Source: Duganella guangzhouensis (GTDB lineage: Bacteria; Pseudomonadota; Gammaproteobacteria; Burkholderiales; Burkholderiaceae_D). From it: a stretch of 64,000 nucleotides of DNA. The translations under genes and the position numbers were made by a program. The notes below the pieces were generated by a model. The model ran no database searches and had not been told where the DNA came from. It worked only from the letters and a program-made list of their open reading frames with translations. Shown here piece after piece: positions 52,657-63,775 of this stretch. Every line of letters starts with the position of its first letter. The stretch's first letter is position 1. The stretch spans positions 1 through 64,000 of the forward strand of contig NZ_WKJK01000001.1 of the NCBI RefSeq assembly GCF_009674535.1, written 5' to 3'.

Positions 52657-55600
52657 AGACGATCGCTCCCTGATGTCGATGCGGCTGTGGCGCGGTTGGA
52701 CCTGCGCCGTATCAGTAAATACACCGCCGGCACGACAAACATCGACAGCAGAGGCGCAGTGATCATGCCGCCCACCATCGGCGCTGCGATACGCTGCATG
52801 ACTTCGGAGCCGGTACCGGATCCAATCATGACCGGGACCAGGCCGGTGATGATCACAGCGACCGTCATGGCCTTCGGCCGTACACGCTGCACGGCACCTT
52901 CGCGTATGGCGTCAAGTAGGTCGGCTTCGTCTGTAGCTCCCCTTGTGAGACGGGCTTCCCACGCGTGCTTCAGGTACAGCAACATAATCACACCAAACTC
53001 GGCCGATACGCCGGCCAAGGCGATGAAACCAACTCCGCTGGCGACCGACAGGTTATGTCCCAACACCCAAAGTAGCCAGATACCTCCCGCGAGCGCGAAC
53101 GGTAGCGTCGCCATGATCAGTGCCGCTTCGTCCGCGCGCTTGAAGGTCAGGTACAACAGCACGAAGATGATGAGCAAGGTCATGGGTACGACGACCTTGA
53201 GTTTGGCAGTCGCGCGCTCCAGGTACTCAAATTGACCTGACCAGGACACCGAGTAGCCGGCGGGAAGAGCCACCTCCTTGGCGACTAGCTGTTGCATCTC
53301 ATGTACTGCAGAACTGAGGTCCCGGCCCCGGATATCGACGTACACCCAGCCCGACAACCGTGCGTTCTCACTTTTGAGCATAGGTGGACCGTCTTCAATC
53401 CGAATCGTGGCCACGTCGCCGAGCCGAATCTGCACGCCGCGCTCGGTCAGCACCGGCAGCTCACGCAATTTTTCGACAGAATCGCGTACCTCGCGTGGGT
53501 AACGTACGTTGATCGGAAAGCGCTGCAGGCCCTCGACCGTTTCTCCGACGTTATCGCCGCCGATGGCGCTCGATACGATGCTCTGCACGTCGGCGATGTT
53601 CAGGCCATAACGCGCCGCCGCGTCGCGGTCAATATGGATATCGACGTAACGCCCTCCGTTAAGTCGTTCGGCGAGGGCAGACGACACACCCGGCACATGC
53701 TTTACGACCCGCTCAATCTCTCCGGTGATACGGTCGATCTCCTGCAGGCTCGCGCCGGCCACCTTAACGCCGACCGGGCTCTTGATACCAGTGGCCAGCA
53801 TGTCAAGGCGGTTGCGGATCGGCGGCACCCAGATATTGGACAGTCCAGGCACCTTGACGATGCGGTCCAGTTCTTCGACCAGCTTATCGGTGGTCATGCC
53901 CGGTCGCCATTGGTCGCGTGGCTTGAACTGGATAGTCGTTTCAAACATCTCCAGGGGTGCCGGATCGGTGGCGGACTCGGCCCGGCCTGCCTTGCCGAAG
54001 ACAGTTTGGACTTCAGGCACAGTTTTGATCAAGCGGTCTGTCTGCTGTAGCAGCTGCGCGACTTTACCTGCGCCGATGCCAGGCAGAGCCGACGGCATGT
54101 ATAAAAGATCCCCCTCGTCCAATGGCGGAAGGAATTCACCGCCCAGGCGCGACAACGGCCAGATCGTTGCCAGCGCAATCATGGCCGCCGCGACCAGTGT
54201 GGTCTTTGGACGGCGCAGCACAATTTCCAGTAAAGGCCGATAAAGAGCGATCAACCATCGGTTCAATGGGTTTTTCTGTTCGTCCGGGATGTGCCCTCGG
54301 ATCAGGTAGCCCATCAACACCGGAATCAATGTGACCGCCAAACCGGCTGCCGCCGCCATCGCATAGGTCTTGGTAAATGCCAGCGGCGCGAACAGACGGC
54401 CTTCCTGCGCCTGAAGTGTAAATACGGGAATGAAGGACAGTACGATGATCAGCAGCGAAAAGAACAGCGCCGGGCCGACTTCGGCCGCCGCATCACCGAT
54501 CACCGTCCACTGGGCGTCGCCGGACAGCTTCTGGCCAGGATGGGCGTGATTCCACGCCTCGATATGCTTGTGGGCGTTCTCAATCATCACGACTGCGGCA
54601 TCCACCATGGCTCCAATGGCGATCGCGATGCCGCCCAAGGACATGATGTTGGCGTTCACACCCTGGTAGAACATCACGATGTATGCGATCAATATCCCCA
54701 AAGGCAGCGATACGATAGCCACCAGCGCCGAGCGGATATGGAACAGGAAGATCGCACAGACTACCGCGACGACGATGAACTCCTCAATCAGCTTGTGTTC
54801 AAGATTTTCGACCGCGCGCTTGATCAGATTGGAACGGTCATACACTGGTACGATTTCGACACCGGCCGGCAGACTCGATTTCAGTTTGGCGAGTTTGGCC
54901 TTGACCGCTTCGATGGTTTCCAGCGCGTTCTTCCCGGAGCGCATGATGATCACGCCGCCGGCGACTTCGCCTTCACCGTTCAGTTCCGCGATACCACGCC
55001 GCATCTCCGGTCCTAGCTCGACCCGCGCCACATCGCTCAGGCGTACCGACACCCCAGCATCCGTGGTCATCAGCGGAATTTTCCGGAAATCGTCGAGCGA
55101 TTGTAAATAGCCGGACGCACGCACCATGTACTCTGCCTCGCCCAACTCCATCACGGAGCCGCCGCTTTCCTGATTGGCGCGCTGGACGGCCTCAATCACC
55201 TTGCCGTGCGGAATTGAATAGGCGCGCAGTTTATCGGGATCAAGCACGATCTGGTATTGACGCGCCATGCCACCAACACTGGCCACCTCGGAGACATTCG
55301 GAACCGTCTTCAGTTCGAATTTCAGGAACCAGTCCTGAAAGGCCCTGAGCTGAGAGAGGTCTAACTTGCCGCTCCGGTCGACTAGTGCGTACTCATAGAT
55401 CCAGCCCACCCCGGTTGCGTCTGGACCGAGCGCTGTCTTCGCCTGCACCGGTAGGCGCGATTGCACTTGGTTCAGGTATTCGAGCACGCGCGACCTGGCC
55501 CAGTAGGGATCGGTACCGTCCTCGAACAGGATGTAGACGAAGGAGTCGCCGAAGAAGGAATAGCCGCGCACCGTCTTCGCGCCGGGCACCGACAGCATGG

Positions 55601-55814
55601 TGGTGGTTAGCGGATAAGTCACCTGATTCTCGACGATCTGCGGCGCCTGGCCTGGATAGGTCGTGCGAATAATCACCTGTACATCGGACAAGTCCGGGAT
55701 CGCGTCCAGCGGCGTGCGCGTCAACGACCAGACTCCCCATCCAGCGATGAACAACGTGGCCAGCAGGACCAGGAAACGGTTGCTAATCGACCAGCGAATC
55801 AATTTCGCGATCAT
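52653..55814 (-). CDS. cusA: CusA/CzcA-family heavy-metal RND efflux pump
   Basis: 1053 residues, the HME-RND length. N-terminal TM1 ([19 protein letters not shown]), [17 protein letters not shown] start ([14 protein letters not shown]), and TM4 with the proton-relay acidic residue in [16 protein letters not shown]. Two large periplasmic loops and a C-terminal TM bundle ([20 protein letters not shown]) complete the fold. CusA-type rather than CzcA is favoured by CusF and a CusF domain in CusB. Overlaps cusB by 4 bp upstream and the next gene by 4 bp. Confidence 0.93.
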   Translation of the reverse strand: MIAKLIRWSISNRFLVLLATLFIAGWGVWSLTRTPLDAIPDLSDVQVIIRTTYPGQAPQIVENQVTYPLTTTMLSVPGAKTVRGYSFFGDSFVYILFEDGTDPYWARSRVLEYLNQVQSRLPVQAKTALGPDATGVGWIYEYALVDRSGKLDLSQLRAFQDWFLKFELKTVPNVSEVASVGGMARQYQIVLDPDKLRAYSIPHGKVIEAVQRANQESGGSVMELGEAEYMVRASGYLQSLDDFRKIPLMTTDAGVSVRLSDVARVELGPEMRRGIAELNGEGEVAGGVIIMRSGKNALETIEAVKAKLAKLKSSLPAGVEIVPVYDRSNLIKRAVENLEHKLIEEFIVVAVVCAIFLFHIRSALVAIVSLPLGILIAYIVMFYQGVNANIMSLGGIAIAIGAMVDAAVVMIENAHKHIEAWNHAHPGQKLSGDAQWTVIGDAAAEVGPALFFSLLIIVLSFIPVFTLQAQEGRLFAPLAFTKTYAMAAAAGLAVTLIPVLMGYLIRGHIPDEQKNPLNRWLIALYRPLLEIVLRRPKTTLVAAAMIALATIWPLSRLGGEFLPPLDEGDLLYMPSALPGIGAGKVAQLLQQTDRLIKTVPEVQTVFGKAGRAESATDPAPLEMFETTIQFKPRDQWRPGMTTDKLVEELDRIVKVPGLSNIWVPPIRNRLDMLATGIKSPVGVKVAGASLQEIDRITGEIERVVKHVPGVSSALAERLNGGRYVDIHIDRDAAARYGLNIADVQSIVSSAIGGDNVGETVEGLQRFPINVRYPREVRDSVEKLRELPVLTERGVQIRLGDVATIRIEDGPPMLKSENARLSGWVYVDIRGRDLSSAVHEMQQLVAKEVALPAGYSVSWSGQFEYLERATAKLKVVVPMTLLIIFVLLYLTFKRADEAALIMATLPFALAGGIWLLWVLGHNLSVASGVGFIALAGVSAEFGVIMLLYLKHAWEARLTRGATDEADLLDAIREGAVQRVRPKAMTVAVIITGLVPVMIGSGTGSEVMQRIAAPMVGGMITAPLLSMFVVPAVYLLIRRRSNRATAASTSGSDRL

Positions 55815-57373
55815 TTTGTCGCTCCCGTCGGCGCCGTACGCATCTTCATGCCGCCTATGGCCTTGTCATTGGTGACGGGAACATCCGCGACCGGCGAAAT
55901 GGCGACAATCTCAAAGGCGCCGTCGTCACGTCGCTTGATGTCGAATGCCACTCGGTCGCCGACGCCGACATTGCGCGGCGGCCCCGACGGCGCCGTCTTG
56001 AATCCCATCGTCATCGCCCCCCACTGCAAGGTGGAGATCGGGCCATGGGAAATCGTGACTTCGTCCTTGCCGATACGTTCCACTTTGCCCTGACCGTGAT
56101 GGAGCGGCGCCTCTGGAGCAGATCCGGGAGGCTGGACGTCGCCCATGCGGGTTGTGGTTCCCTTCAGACTAGCTTCGGAATCGAGCAGGAACTGGCCCGA
56201 CAGGACAATTTTTTGCCCGACGTTCAGGCCCTTGAGAATCTCGGTCTGGCCATTGCTTTCGCCACCGAGTTCGACATCGACCGGTTGAAACTTACCACCA
56301 TCCTGCGCCAGTATTACGACGCTGCGCGTACCGGTCTGGATCACCGCCTCGGACGGCACAAGTAACACCTCGGCGCCACGGCTCGATGCGAAGGTAATAG
56401 TAGCGAACATGCCCGGGACTAATTGTCCTCCAGGGTTCGCCAGCTCAATCCGGGCTTTCAGCGTGCGTGTGGCAGTGTCCACCTCCGGCAGTACCGCGCC
56501 GACCTTGCCTTTGAAGACACTGCCCGGTATCGCCGGCGAGCGCGCTTCGACCGCATCTCCAGGGCGGACCTTGACCGCAACATTCTCCGGCACGTCAGCG
56601 TTCACCCAGACAGTGGACAGGCCGTTGATGCGAAACAGTGGCGCACCCAACACCACGGTCATTCCCTCACGAGCGCCCAGCTCCGCGACCACGCCGTTGA
56701 TGGGCGCGGAGATAGTGATACGCGGATGAACCTTCCCGCTCGATTCGACAAGCTGAATCTGAGCGTCCGTCATACCGGCCAGGCGCATGCGCTGTCGGGC
56801 ACCATCGACCAGCGATGCGGTGTCACCGCCTTGCATACGGCGGGCCGCGAGGTATTCCTCCTGCGCCGCGATCCAGTCAGGAACGTACAAATCGGCCAGC
56901 GGCTGTCCGCGTTTGACGGGATCGAGTGCGGCGCGAACATACAGGCGCTCAATAAACCCGTTGCTGCGGGCCTGCACCAGCGCCACGTCGCGGTCGTTGT
57001 ACGCGACGCTACCGACCGCAACGACACCGGACGGCAGCCGACCAGCTGTAACAATCGCGGTACGAACGCCCAGGTTCTGTTGGACGCGAGGGCTGATGGC
57101 GATGGATCCGTCGTCGCCATCAGCCCCGGCATAGACCGGCACAAGCTGCATGTCCATGAATGGCGACTTACCGGGTTTGTCGAACTTCTGACCAGGTACC
57201 ATTGGATCATGCCAGTACAACGGTTTCTTGCCCGTGTCACTTGCAACTTGCGCAGTGGCGCCGTTGTCTGACGTGGACTGCATGCCTTGATGTACCCCAA
57301 ACCGGTAGGCGCCATATCCTCCCCCCACGACAGCGATGGCGGCGATGGCTGCGAGAATGTTCTTGTTCTTCAT
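55811..57373 (-). CDS. cusB: CusB-type periplasmic adaptor with fused CusF domain
   Basis: 520 residues, about 110 more than E. coli CusB. N-terminal membrane segment; a heavy-metal-binding segment ([20 protein letters not shown]) follows. Then barrel-sandwich and alpha-hairpin regions ([18 protein letters not shown]) and beta-barrel ([18 protein letters not shown]). Residues about 430-500 form a CusF-like domain ([12 protein letters not shown]). It links CusA to the CusC channel and supplies Cu(I)/Ag(I). Overlaps cusC and cusA by 4 bp each. Confidence 0.92.
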   Translation of the reverse strand: MKNKNILAAIAAIAVVGGGYGAYRFGVHQGMQSTSDNGATAQVASDTGKKPLYWHDPMVPGQKFDKPGKSPFMDMQLVPVYAGADGDDGSIAISPRVQQNLGVRTAIVTAGRLPSGVVAVGSVAYNDRDVALVQARSNGFIERLYVRAALDPVKRGQPLADLYVPDWIAAQEEYLAARRMQGGDTASLVDGARQRMRLAGMTDAQIQLVESSGKVHPRITISAPINGVVAELGAREGMTVVLGAPLFRINGLSTVWVNADVPENVAVKVRPGDAVEARSPAIPGSVFKGKVGAVLPEVDTATRTLKARIELANPGGQLVPGMFATITFASSRGAEVLLVPSEAVIQTGTRSVVILAQDGGKFQPVDVELGGESNGQTEILKGLNVGQKIVLSGQFLLDSEASLKGTTTRMGDVQPPGSAPEAPLHHGQGKVERIGKDEVTISHGPISTLQWGAMTMGFKTAPSGPPRNVGVGDRVAFDIKRRDDGAFEIVAISPVADVPVTNDKAIGGMKMRTAPTGATK

Positions 57374-58701
57374 TTGGATTCCTGGTCGTTAGTGGTCGCG
57401 GAGTGCTGTGCGGTTCCGCCCTCGGGAAAGAGGAAATTCAGTTGTGCCCACACGCGCGCGGTGTCCAGTTCAACTTCCAGCGCTTGCAGGTGAATCTCAA
57501 CCTCGCCGCGCCGCGCGGCCAATACGTCGGCCAGAGTTGCTTTCCCCCCTCGATAGGCGGCCAGCACTGCCTGCCTGCGCTCGGTAGCCAGTGGCAGCGA
57601 TTCACGCGTGTAGCGGGCAATCCGCTCTCGGCCGCTCTGCCAGGCGATGATCTTGCTGCGGGTCTCGGCAACATGCTCGCGCAGCATCTCGTCACGCTCG
57701 GCCTTCGCCTGTTCAACCAGGGCGAGCTTGGCGGTCAGGTCACGGTCCTGTCGGTTTTTTCTATCCCACTGTAGCGGCACCGAAAGACCGACCGACACCA
57801 TGTTCGAATAGGCAGACCCGCGCTGCTGGAACGCGACTTCGACACTCCAGTCGGTGTGCTGATTTGCACGCGCTAAATTGGCGTCGGCTTGAGCGATGTC
57901 CTCCTGCTTGTTGAGGACTGCAATCTCCGGGTGATGAGCGAGATCTGTGTCGAGCGAGGCTGGATCCAGGCGAATATGATCGATATCCGGCCCGCCAGCT
58001 ACCGAAGTCTCTTCGCCCGTCCAGCGGGACAACATTGTGTGGGCAACGCGCTGGCGACGCTGAACTTCGCTGGTGCGGTCATCTAGCGCAAGCAATGCAG
58101 ATCGGGCCGCGAGAATATCGGCCGAAGTGCCACGCCCACCACGGTAGGCTGCTTCAGCGGCTTCGATCTCCTGACGAGATATAGTCGCTTGGGTGGAAAC
58201 AACGCTGGCCATTTGCTCTGTGTAAAAAACCTCCAGCCAGGCGACGGCTGCATCGCGCTGAATGGCCGCCAGCGCCATGTCCTTTTGCGCTAGAGCTTTA
58301 TCGCCTTCTATCTGATAACGAGCGGAACGCCAGTGCAACTTGTCTGCGCGCGTTAGCTCCTGGGACACGCCGATGCGGCGCATGGTCATGAAGTCACTGC
58401 CTAGACTAAGGCGTTCTGATCCGCTGACAGGTAAATTGTCGATGCCTATCTTCAGCACCGGATCGGGGCGTTGGGCGGCGGCGACCGCCATCTCATTGGC
58501 GGCAGTGATTGCCTGATCTTGGACGCCCAACTGGCGCGAGCGGGTGACGGCCCGCTGCTGGGCCTCACCGAGTGTCAGCGGCTGAGGCGTCGCCAGTGCG
58601 CCATGAGCAGCGGCGAAAAACGAGAGCGCGAGCGTAGCCTTCGGTATGCTCCGAAAACGGATAGCTCGCGCATTGGAATGCGCGAAAAACGGGGATGGCA
58701 T
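57370..58701 (-). CDS. cusC: CusC/TolC-family outer-membrane efflux protein
   Basis: 443 residues with a signal peptide (ALSFFAAAHGALA). It shows the TolC internal duplication: AAYRGGRGTSADILAAR near residue 195 and AAYRGGKATLADVLAAR near residue 400, each in a long helical hairpin. No lipobox Cys is evident, unlike E. coli CusC. It forms the outer-membrane exit duct for CusBA. Its stop overlaps the cusB start by 4 bp. Confidence 0.9.
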   Translation of the reverse strand: MPSPFFAHSNARAIRFRSIPKATLALSFFAAAHGALATPQPLTLGEAQQRAVTRSRQLGVQDQAITAANEMAVAAAQRPDPVLKIGIDNLPVSGSERLSLGSDFMTMRRIGVSQELTRADKLHWRSARYQIEGDKALAQKDMALAAIQRDAAVAWLEVFYTEQMASVVSTQATISRQEIEAAEAAYRGGRGTSADILAARSALLALDDRTSEVQRRQRVAHTMLSRWTGEETSVAGGPDIDHIRLDPASLDTDLAHHPEIAVLNKQEDIAQADANLARANQHTDWSVEVAFQQRGSAYSNMVSVGLSVPLQWDRKNRQDRDLTAKLALVEQAKAERDEMLREHVAETRSKIIAWQSGRERIARYTRESLPLATERRQAVLAAYRGGKATLADVLAARRGEVEIHLQALEVELDTARVWAQLNFLFPEGGTAQHSATTNDQESK

Positions 58702-58776
58702 GATATCTCCAGAATGCGATGGACAACACCACGTGCCTGGGTGGCGACGCGGTGACGAACTACGTGCTCTGGAGGA

Positions 58777-59172
58777 TTAAATTCGGAAACAGCAGTGCTG
58801 GATGGCTAAGGGGGGGGCCGTGGTGCGCGTCAGCGGGACAGATTCAAGTGCGGAAGAAAGAGAGATAAAGGAGCGTTCGATACGCGGAAGCACAACTTCA
58901 AGGCTGCATGCGATGAATGGCTGGACGGTCGGTGTGCCAGAGGTATCTGCTGATTGGTGGCCATTGTCGCAGTGTGCGGCGCAAAGAGCGGGGCTGCTCT
59001 TGTCCATGCTCATGTCGGTGCAACCAGGCATACCTGCCATGCCGACCGACTCTACCGTCTGCGCCTTATCCGACATCGGGCAGGCATATGCAGAAACAGC
59101 CAGCTGAGCAAACAGCAAGCTGAACAGCATAATGATGGCCGCGATCGCGCGTGTAGGTTGTGACAGTTTCAT
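58777..59172 (-). CDS. Cys/His/Met-rich exported protein heading the cus operon
   Basis: 131 residues with a signal peptide (IAAIIMLFSLLFAQLAVSAYA). The mature part carries CPMSDK, GMPGCTDMSMDK, LCAAHCDNGHQ and a terminal HCCF, residues suited to copper binding. It resembles small CopL/DUF2946-like proteins that precede copper operons. First gene of the leftward cluster, 75 bp before cusC; its upstream 150 bp probably hold the metal-inducible promoter. Confidence 0.6.
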   Translation of the reverse strand: MKLSQPTRAIAAIIMLFSLLFAQLAVSAYACPMSDKAQTVESVGMAGMPGCTDMSMDKSSPALCAAHCDNGHQSADTSGTPTVQPFIACSLEVVLPRIERSFISLSSALESVPLTRTTAPPLAIQHCCFRI

Positions 59173-59325
59173 GGTCAGCAGATGTTAGCACAACTCATCA
59201 GTCTATACCGAAGCGGTCAATAATAGGCGCATGGCTGTTCGCTTACCGGGCAGTGGATTGAGCTTTCTTCCGTCCGTTCCGCTACATTTTCTGTACTGCA
59301 GATAGGTCCCAGGCAGCTGGCAGTG

Positions 59326-60531
59326 CTATTGCTCCATGCGGGAAACTTGCGAAGTTCCCTTGTCCCTGATCTTTACCGCTCCCAAATAAAATGCCAAGGA
59401 GATCAGCGACACGCACAACAGGAAGAAGAGAAAGATTCCCGGGCTGGGATAGGCGCGCAAAATGGCGGCCGCAACCAAGGGACCGGCCGCCTTAGCGAGT
59501 AGCGAAGGCCCAGACATCGCACCTGAAATGGCCCCGTAGTTCTTGCGTCCGAACATCGCTTGAGGAATGGTTCCGCGCACGATCGTCAGGATGCCATTGC
59601 TCAGGCCATACAGGATGCAGAATAACGCGACCGACCAGGCTTGGCTGCCGTATATCAGTAGTGCCACAATGGCGGCCGGCAACGCAGCGAAAGTAAATTT
59701 CCCAACCGTTTGCGGCGTCGCATCCTTGGCAAAGGTTTTCTCGCAAATGCGGCCAACGACCTGCATCGGGCCGATCAGCGTCGACATCAGCACCGCCATG
59801 GCGACAGTGTGGCCGAAGTCCTTCAGGAGCGGGATCAAGTGTACGGAAAGAGCCGAGAAAATGAACATGTTGGCGGAGAACGCCATCGCCAATTTCCAGA
59901 ACGCAGGATGGCGCAGTGCCCCTGCCAGGGTGTGGCTGTGCTCTGGGACCGAATGCGGCCCATGTGCGTCCGGTGCATCGCGGCCCAGCATCAGGTGTAG
60001 CGGCAGACAGATGAGCAGCTGCACCATCCCGAACCAGAAATACGTGTCCCGCCATCCGAGCATTACACTAAGCTTTAACGTCAGCGGCCAAAATATCGTG
60101 CTCGCGAATCCGGCGAACAGTGTGAGCGTCGATATCGCCTGCCGGCTACCAAGTGCAAATTTGCGGTTGATTGTAGCGAAGGCGGCTTCGTACAGCGTCA
60201 GCGACATCGCCACTCCGAGTAGCGTCCACGCCGCGTAATAGGACACGACGTCAGTGACGTGGCTCAGCCAGATCAGCCCGGCGCCGCAAAGCGCCGACCC
60301 GATGGCCATGACCCACTGCCCGCCGAACCGATCCAATATCATGCCCGTCGGTGCTGCGACCAGGCCAGCTACCAGCAGACTCCACGAAAAGGCCCCGTAC
60401 ACCAATTCCTCTCGCAAAGCGAGGTCATGCCCAATACTGGGGGCCAGGATGCTGAACGCATAGTAGAGCGATCCCCACGAAGTGATTTGGGTGAAGGCGA
60501 GGATGCCGACGGTGTGCCAGGGACGGTGCAT
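59326..60531 (-). CDS. MFS transporter of the ars cluster
   Basis: 401 residues with about 12 membrane segments (TQITSWGSLYYAFSILAP at the start; AAPTGMILDRFGGQW for the TM2-3 loop). It is divergent from arsR across a 113-bp regulatory gap, so it is likely controlled with the arsenic genes. MFS exporters in ars clusters have been linked to arsenite or organoarsenical efflux (ArsK/ArsJ-like); no GAPDH-like ArsJ partner is seen, so substrate is open. Confidence 0.75.
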   Translation of the reverse strand: MHRPWHTVGILAFTQITSWGSLYYAFSILAPSIGHDLALREELVYGAFSWSLLVAGLVAAPTGMILDRFGGQWVMAIGSALCGAGLIWLSHVTDVVSYYAAWTLLGVAMSLTLYEAAFATINRKFALGSRQAISTLTLFAGFASTIFWPLTLKLSVMLGWRDTYFWFGMVQLLICLPLHLMLGRDAPDAHGPHSVPEHSHTLAGALRHPAFWKLAMAFSANMFIFSALSVHLIPLLKDFGHTVAMAVLMSTLIGPMQVVGRICEKTFAKDATPQTVGKFTFAALPAAIVALLIYGSQAWSVALFCILYGLSNGILTIVRGTIPQAMFGRKNYGAISGAMSGPSLLAKAAGPLVAAAILRAYPSPGIFLFFLLCVSLISLAFYLGAVKIRDKGTSQVSRMEQ

Positions 60532-60580
60532 GCGGTGTTCCTTCCGGTGTCATCAAGCTGTCAATTTAATTCGATATTCT

Positions 60581-60627
60581 TTGAAGTGTCGCAGCTTATG
60601 AGGTATTATAGTTCAATGCTTATTGAA
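60581..60627 (+). promoter_or_regulatory. arsR promoter and operator
   Basis: TTGAAG (60581-60586), 17 bp, TATTAT (60604-60609), followed by the dyad TTCAAT-GCTT-ATTGAA (60612-60627). This is a typical ArsR/SmtB-type operator across the transcription start. Confidence 0.7.
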
Positions 60628-60644
60628 TTATGAAAGTATTGACC

Positions 60645-60974
60645 ATGGACACCAAGGAAGTTTTAGCCGCTCTGGCGGCCATCGCACAGGAAAGTCGGCT
60701 GGCCATTTTCCGCCTGCTGGTCCAGGTCGGCCCAGAGGGGATGGCTGCTACGAAGATAGCCGAGCAGCTCGATATCGCGCCTTCATCGTTGTCGTTTCAC
60801 TTGAAGGAGCTGACGCACGCAAAGCTGATCACTTCGCGCAGCGAGGGCCGTTTCATCATCTATTCGGCCGATATCGCCGTCATGAACGGCCTGATCGGTT
60901 ACCTGACTGAGAACTGCTGCGGCGGTATTCCTTGTGGCCCCTTGGGTTGCGACACCAACCAATCGCCTACCTGA
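60645..60974 (+). CDS. arsR: ArsR-family arsenic-responsive repressor
   Basis: 109 residues from ATG 60645; ATG 60630 is possible but directly abuts the operator dyad. Winged HTH: ESRLAIFRLLV, ATKIAEQLDIAPSSLSFHLKEL and SEGRFIIYSA. The classical metal-site ELCVCDL is absent; instead cysteines cluster at the C-terminus (ENCCGGIPCGPLGC), as in other ArsR types that bind arsenite there. First gene of the rightward ars operon. Confidence 0.92.
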   Translation: MDTKEVLAALAAIAQESRLAIFRLLVQVGPEGMAATKIAEQLDIAPSSLSFHLKELTHAKLITSRSEGRFIIYSADIAVMNGLIGYLTENCCGGIPCGPLGCDTNQSPT

Positions 60975-60988
60975 ACTGGAGAAATCAC

Positions 60989-61489
60989 ATGCAAGAGAAA
61001 GTCTACAACGTACTGTTCCTCTGCACCGGCAACTCGGCGCGCAGCATCATGGCCGAAGCGCTGGTGACGACGATGGGCAAGGGGCGCTTCAAGGGCTACT
61101 CTGCCGGCAGCCATCCGGCGGGTGCCGTCAACCCGTTGGCGATTGAGCAGATCGCACATACCGGCTATCCGATCAGCGACCTGCGCAGCAAGAGCTGGGA
61201 CGAGTTCGGCGTTCCGGATGCACCGCACATGGATTTCATTTTCACGGTTTGCGACAACGCAGCTGGCGAAACCTGCCCGTACTGGCCCGGCCACCCGCTG
61301 TCGGCACATTGGGGCTTCGAAGATCCTGCTGCCGTTAACGGTACCGACGAAGAAAAGCGCGCTGCTTTCAATCGCATTTTCCGCCAGATCATGGCTCGTA
61401 TGAACATCTTCGTCAGCCTGCCTTTACACATGCTGGAGAAAAATGCGATCCAGCGTGAAATCCAGGCGATCGGCGCCACCGAAGTTTAA
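60989..61489 (+). CDS. arsC: Low-molecular-weight-phosphatase-type arsenate reductase (first copy)
   Basis: 166 residues from ATG 60989 (GGAG upstream). P-loop CTGNSARS (Cys-x5-Arg) at the N-terminus, GYSAGSHPAG, and VCDNAAGETCPYWPGHP with the second Cys used in the intramolecular redox cycle. It reduces arsenate to arsenite, probably with thioredoxin. 14 bp after arsR, 17 bp before a second copy. Confidence 0.9.
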   Translation: MQEKVYNVLFLCTGNSARSIMAEALVTTMGKGRFKGYSAGSHPAGAVNPLAIEQIAHTGYPISDLRSKSWDEFGVPDAPHMDFIFTVCDNAAGETCPYWPGHPLSAHWGFEDPAAVNGTDEEKRAAFNRIFRQIMARMNIFVSLPLHMLEKNAIQREIQAIGATEV

Positions 61490-61506
61490 TTCTGACCTGA
61501 CAGACC

Positions 61507-61983
61507 ATGAATATCCTGTTTCTCTGCACCGGCAACTCCTGCCGCTCGGTTCTGTCCGAAGCGACCTTCAACCACCTGGCACCGGTCGGCCTGAAGGCGA
61601 TCAGCGCCGGCAGTCAGCCAGCTGGCCAGCTACACCCGCGCGCAGTTTCCCTTCTGACCAGCAAGGGCATTTCCACCGAAGGCTACTACAGCAAATCTTG
61701 GGACAACCTTCCAGTGATGCCGGATATCGTGGTCACCGTCTGCAGCAACGCCGCCGGCGAGACTTGTCCCGCCTATCTAGGCCCGGTGCTGCGCACTCAC
61801 TGGGGCGTTGATGATCCAGGCCACGTGGTCGGCACTGAGGAAGAAATCACCGCAGCCTTTGAGAAGACGTACGGCATCATCCGTGCACGGATTGAGGCGT
61901 TCCTGGCGTTGCCAATGACCGATCTCGACGACAAGGCAAAACTGAAAGCCGAGTTGGACAAAATTGGCACCATCCTGGCGTAA
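61507..61983 (+). CDS. arsC: Low-molecular-weight-phosphatase-type arsenate reductase (second copy)
   Basis: 158 residues. P-loop CTGNSCRS, ISAGSQPAG, VCSNAAGETCPAYLGPV. Clearly diverged from the first copy (different spacing and C-terminus), so probably acquired or duplicated long ago. The extra Cys in the P-loop is notable. Same operon, 72 bp before arsB. Confidence 0.88.
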   Translation: MNILFLCTGNSCRSVLSEATFNHLAPVGLKAISAGSQPAGQLHPRAVSLLTSKGISTEGYYSKSWDNLPVMPDIVVTVCSNAAGETCPAYLGPVLRTHWGVDDPGHVVGTEEEITAAFEKTYGIIRARIEAFLALPMTDLDDKAKLKAELDKIGTILA

Positions 61984-62055
61984 CCACGCCAAGATTCTGA
62001 GCTGTCCACGCGGTCGGCTTACTTGCAACGTTGAGACAAAATACAAGGACAAACC

Positions 62056-63336
62056 GTGCTCACCGCATTTCTGATCTTCCTCGCTACCCTGATTCTCGTT
62101 ATCTGGCAGCCGCGCGGCCTGGGCATCGGCTGGAGTGCATCGGCCGGCGCCCTGGTGGCGCTATTGGCCGGGGTCATTCACGCCTCCGATATCCCGGTCG
62201 TCTGGCACATTGTCTGGAATGCGACTGGCACGTTCGTTGCGGTCATCATCATCAGCCTGCTGCTGGACAAGGCTGGCTTCTTTGAATGGGCAGCGCTGCA
62301 TGTTGCTCGCTGGGGCAAAGGCAGCGGCCAGCGCCTGTTCGTGCTACTGGTCCTGCTCGGTGCTGCTGTGGCGGCCTTGTTTGCCAATGATGGCGCCGCA
62401 TTGATCTTGACGCCGATTGTGATCGCCATGTTGCGCGCATTGCGCTTTTCTGCCAAGGCAACGCTGGCGTTCGTCATGGCCGCAGGTTTTATCGCGGATA
62501 CCTCCAGCCTGCCGCTAGTGGTTTCGAACCTGGTCAACATCGTCTCTGCGGATTACTTCAACATCGGCTTTGCCCGTTATGCGGCCGTCATGGTGCCGGT
62601 CGACCTGGTCGCGGTGGTCGCCACGCTAACGGCGCTGATGTGGTTCTTCCGCAAGGACATTCCAGCCAATTACGACCTGGCACAGCTGAAAGCGCCTGAA
62701 CAGGCGATTCATGATCGGGCGACGTTCATCACCGGATGGTGGGTACTTGGCTTGTTGCTGGTCGGTTTCTTCTGGCTTGAGCACGTCGGTGTGCCGATCA
62801 GTGCGGTGGCCGCCGCCGGCGCGGCATTGCTGCTCATCGTAGCGGCGCGGGGGCATAGGATTTCAACGCGCGAAGTCCTGGGCAACGCACCTTGGCAAGT
62901 CGTAGTGTTTTCGCTGGGGATGTACCTGGTGGTCTATGGCTTGCGCAACGCCGGCCTGACTGACTACCTCACTGCTCTGCTCAATGAATGCGCCAATTAC
63001 GGCGTGTGGGGCGCCGCGCTGGGAACAGGATTCATCACCGCGATCCTGTCTTCGATCATGAACAATATGCCGACTGTACTGGTTGGCGCACTGTCGATCG
63101 ACGCCACAACCGCTCAAGGCGTTGTGCGCGAGGCGATGGTCTATGCCAACGTGATCGGCAGCGATCTCGGTCCAAAGATTACACCGATCGGCAGTCTGGC
63201 AACACTGCTTTGGCTGCACGTGCTGGCCAGCAAAGACATCCAGATATCCTGGGGCTATTATTTCCGCGTTGGCGTGGTCCTGACCCTGCCGGTGCTTGCA
63301 ATCACGCTGGCCGCACTTGCCGTGCGCCTGGCATAA
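62056..63336 (+). CDS. arsB: Arsenite efflux permease ArsB
   Basis: 426 residues from GTG 62056 (AAGGA upstream). About 10-12 membrane segments with family motifs [52 protein letters not shown] and [10 protein letters not shown] ... [21 protein letters not shown] (split here). It exports arsenite/antimonite by proton antiport. The glutaredoxin-type arsC follows after 10 bp. Confidence 0.94.
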   Translation: MLTAFLIFLATLILVIWQPRGLGIGWSASAGALVALLAGVIHASDIPVVWHIVWNATGTFVAVIIISLLLDKAGFFEWAALHVARWGKGSGQRLFVLLVLLGAAVAALFANDGAALILTPIVIAMLRALRFSAKATLAFVMAAGFIADTSSLPLVVSNLVNIVSADYFNIGFARYAAVMVPVDLVAVVATLTALMWFFRKDIPANYDLAQLKAPEQAIHDRATFITGWWVLGLLLVGFFWLEHVGVPISAVAAAGAALLLIVAARGHRISTREVLGNAPWQVVVFSLGMYLVVYGLRNAGLTDYLTALLNECANYGVWGAALGTGFITAILSSIMNNMPTVLVGALSIDATTAQGVVREAMVYANVIGSDLGPKITPIGSLATLLWLHVLASKDIQISWGYYFRVGVVLTLPVLAITLAALAVRLA

Positions 63337-63346
63337 GGAGAGTTTC

Positions 63347-63775
63347 ATGTCCGTGACGATTTACCATAACCCGGATTGCGGCACATCCCGCAATACGCTG
63401 GCGATGATTCGAAACGCCGGTATCGAGCCTACCATTATCGAATACCTGACGACCCCACCGACTGCGACCACGCTTGTGGATTTGATCAAGGCCGCTGGCC
63501 TGACAATTCGTGAAGCCATTCGCCAGAAAGGCACACCGTATCTGGAGCTGGGCCTCGATTCGCCGTCTGTGACGCACCAACAGTTGATCGAGACGATGGT
63601 GGTGCATCCCATCCTGATCAACCGTCCATTCGTGGTAACGCCACTGGGGACTCGGCTGTGCCGGCCATCGGAACTGGTCCTGGACATTCTGCCGCAGCCA
63701 CAGCGCGGAGCGTTCACCAAAGAGGATGGCGAACGCGTTGTTGACGAAAACGGAGCGCGCATCAAGCATGGATAA
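63347..63775 (+). CDS. arsC: Glutaredoxin-dependent arsenate reductase
   Basis: 142 residues from ATG 63347 (GGAGAG upstream). Catalytic Cys in [14 protein letters not shown]; Arg residues in [11 protein letters not shown] and GTRLCRPSE. This is the plasmid R773 ArsC fold, unrelated to the two phosphatase-type reductases upstream. Overlaps arsH by 8 bp. Confidence 0.94.
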   Translation: MSVTIYHNPDCGTSRNTLAMIRNAGIEPTIIEYLTTPPTATTLVDLIKAAGLTIREAIRQKGTPYLELGLDSPSVTHQQLIETMVVHPILINRPFVVTPLGTRLCRPSELVLDILPQPQRGAFTKEDGERVVDENGARIKHG

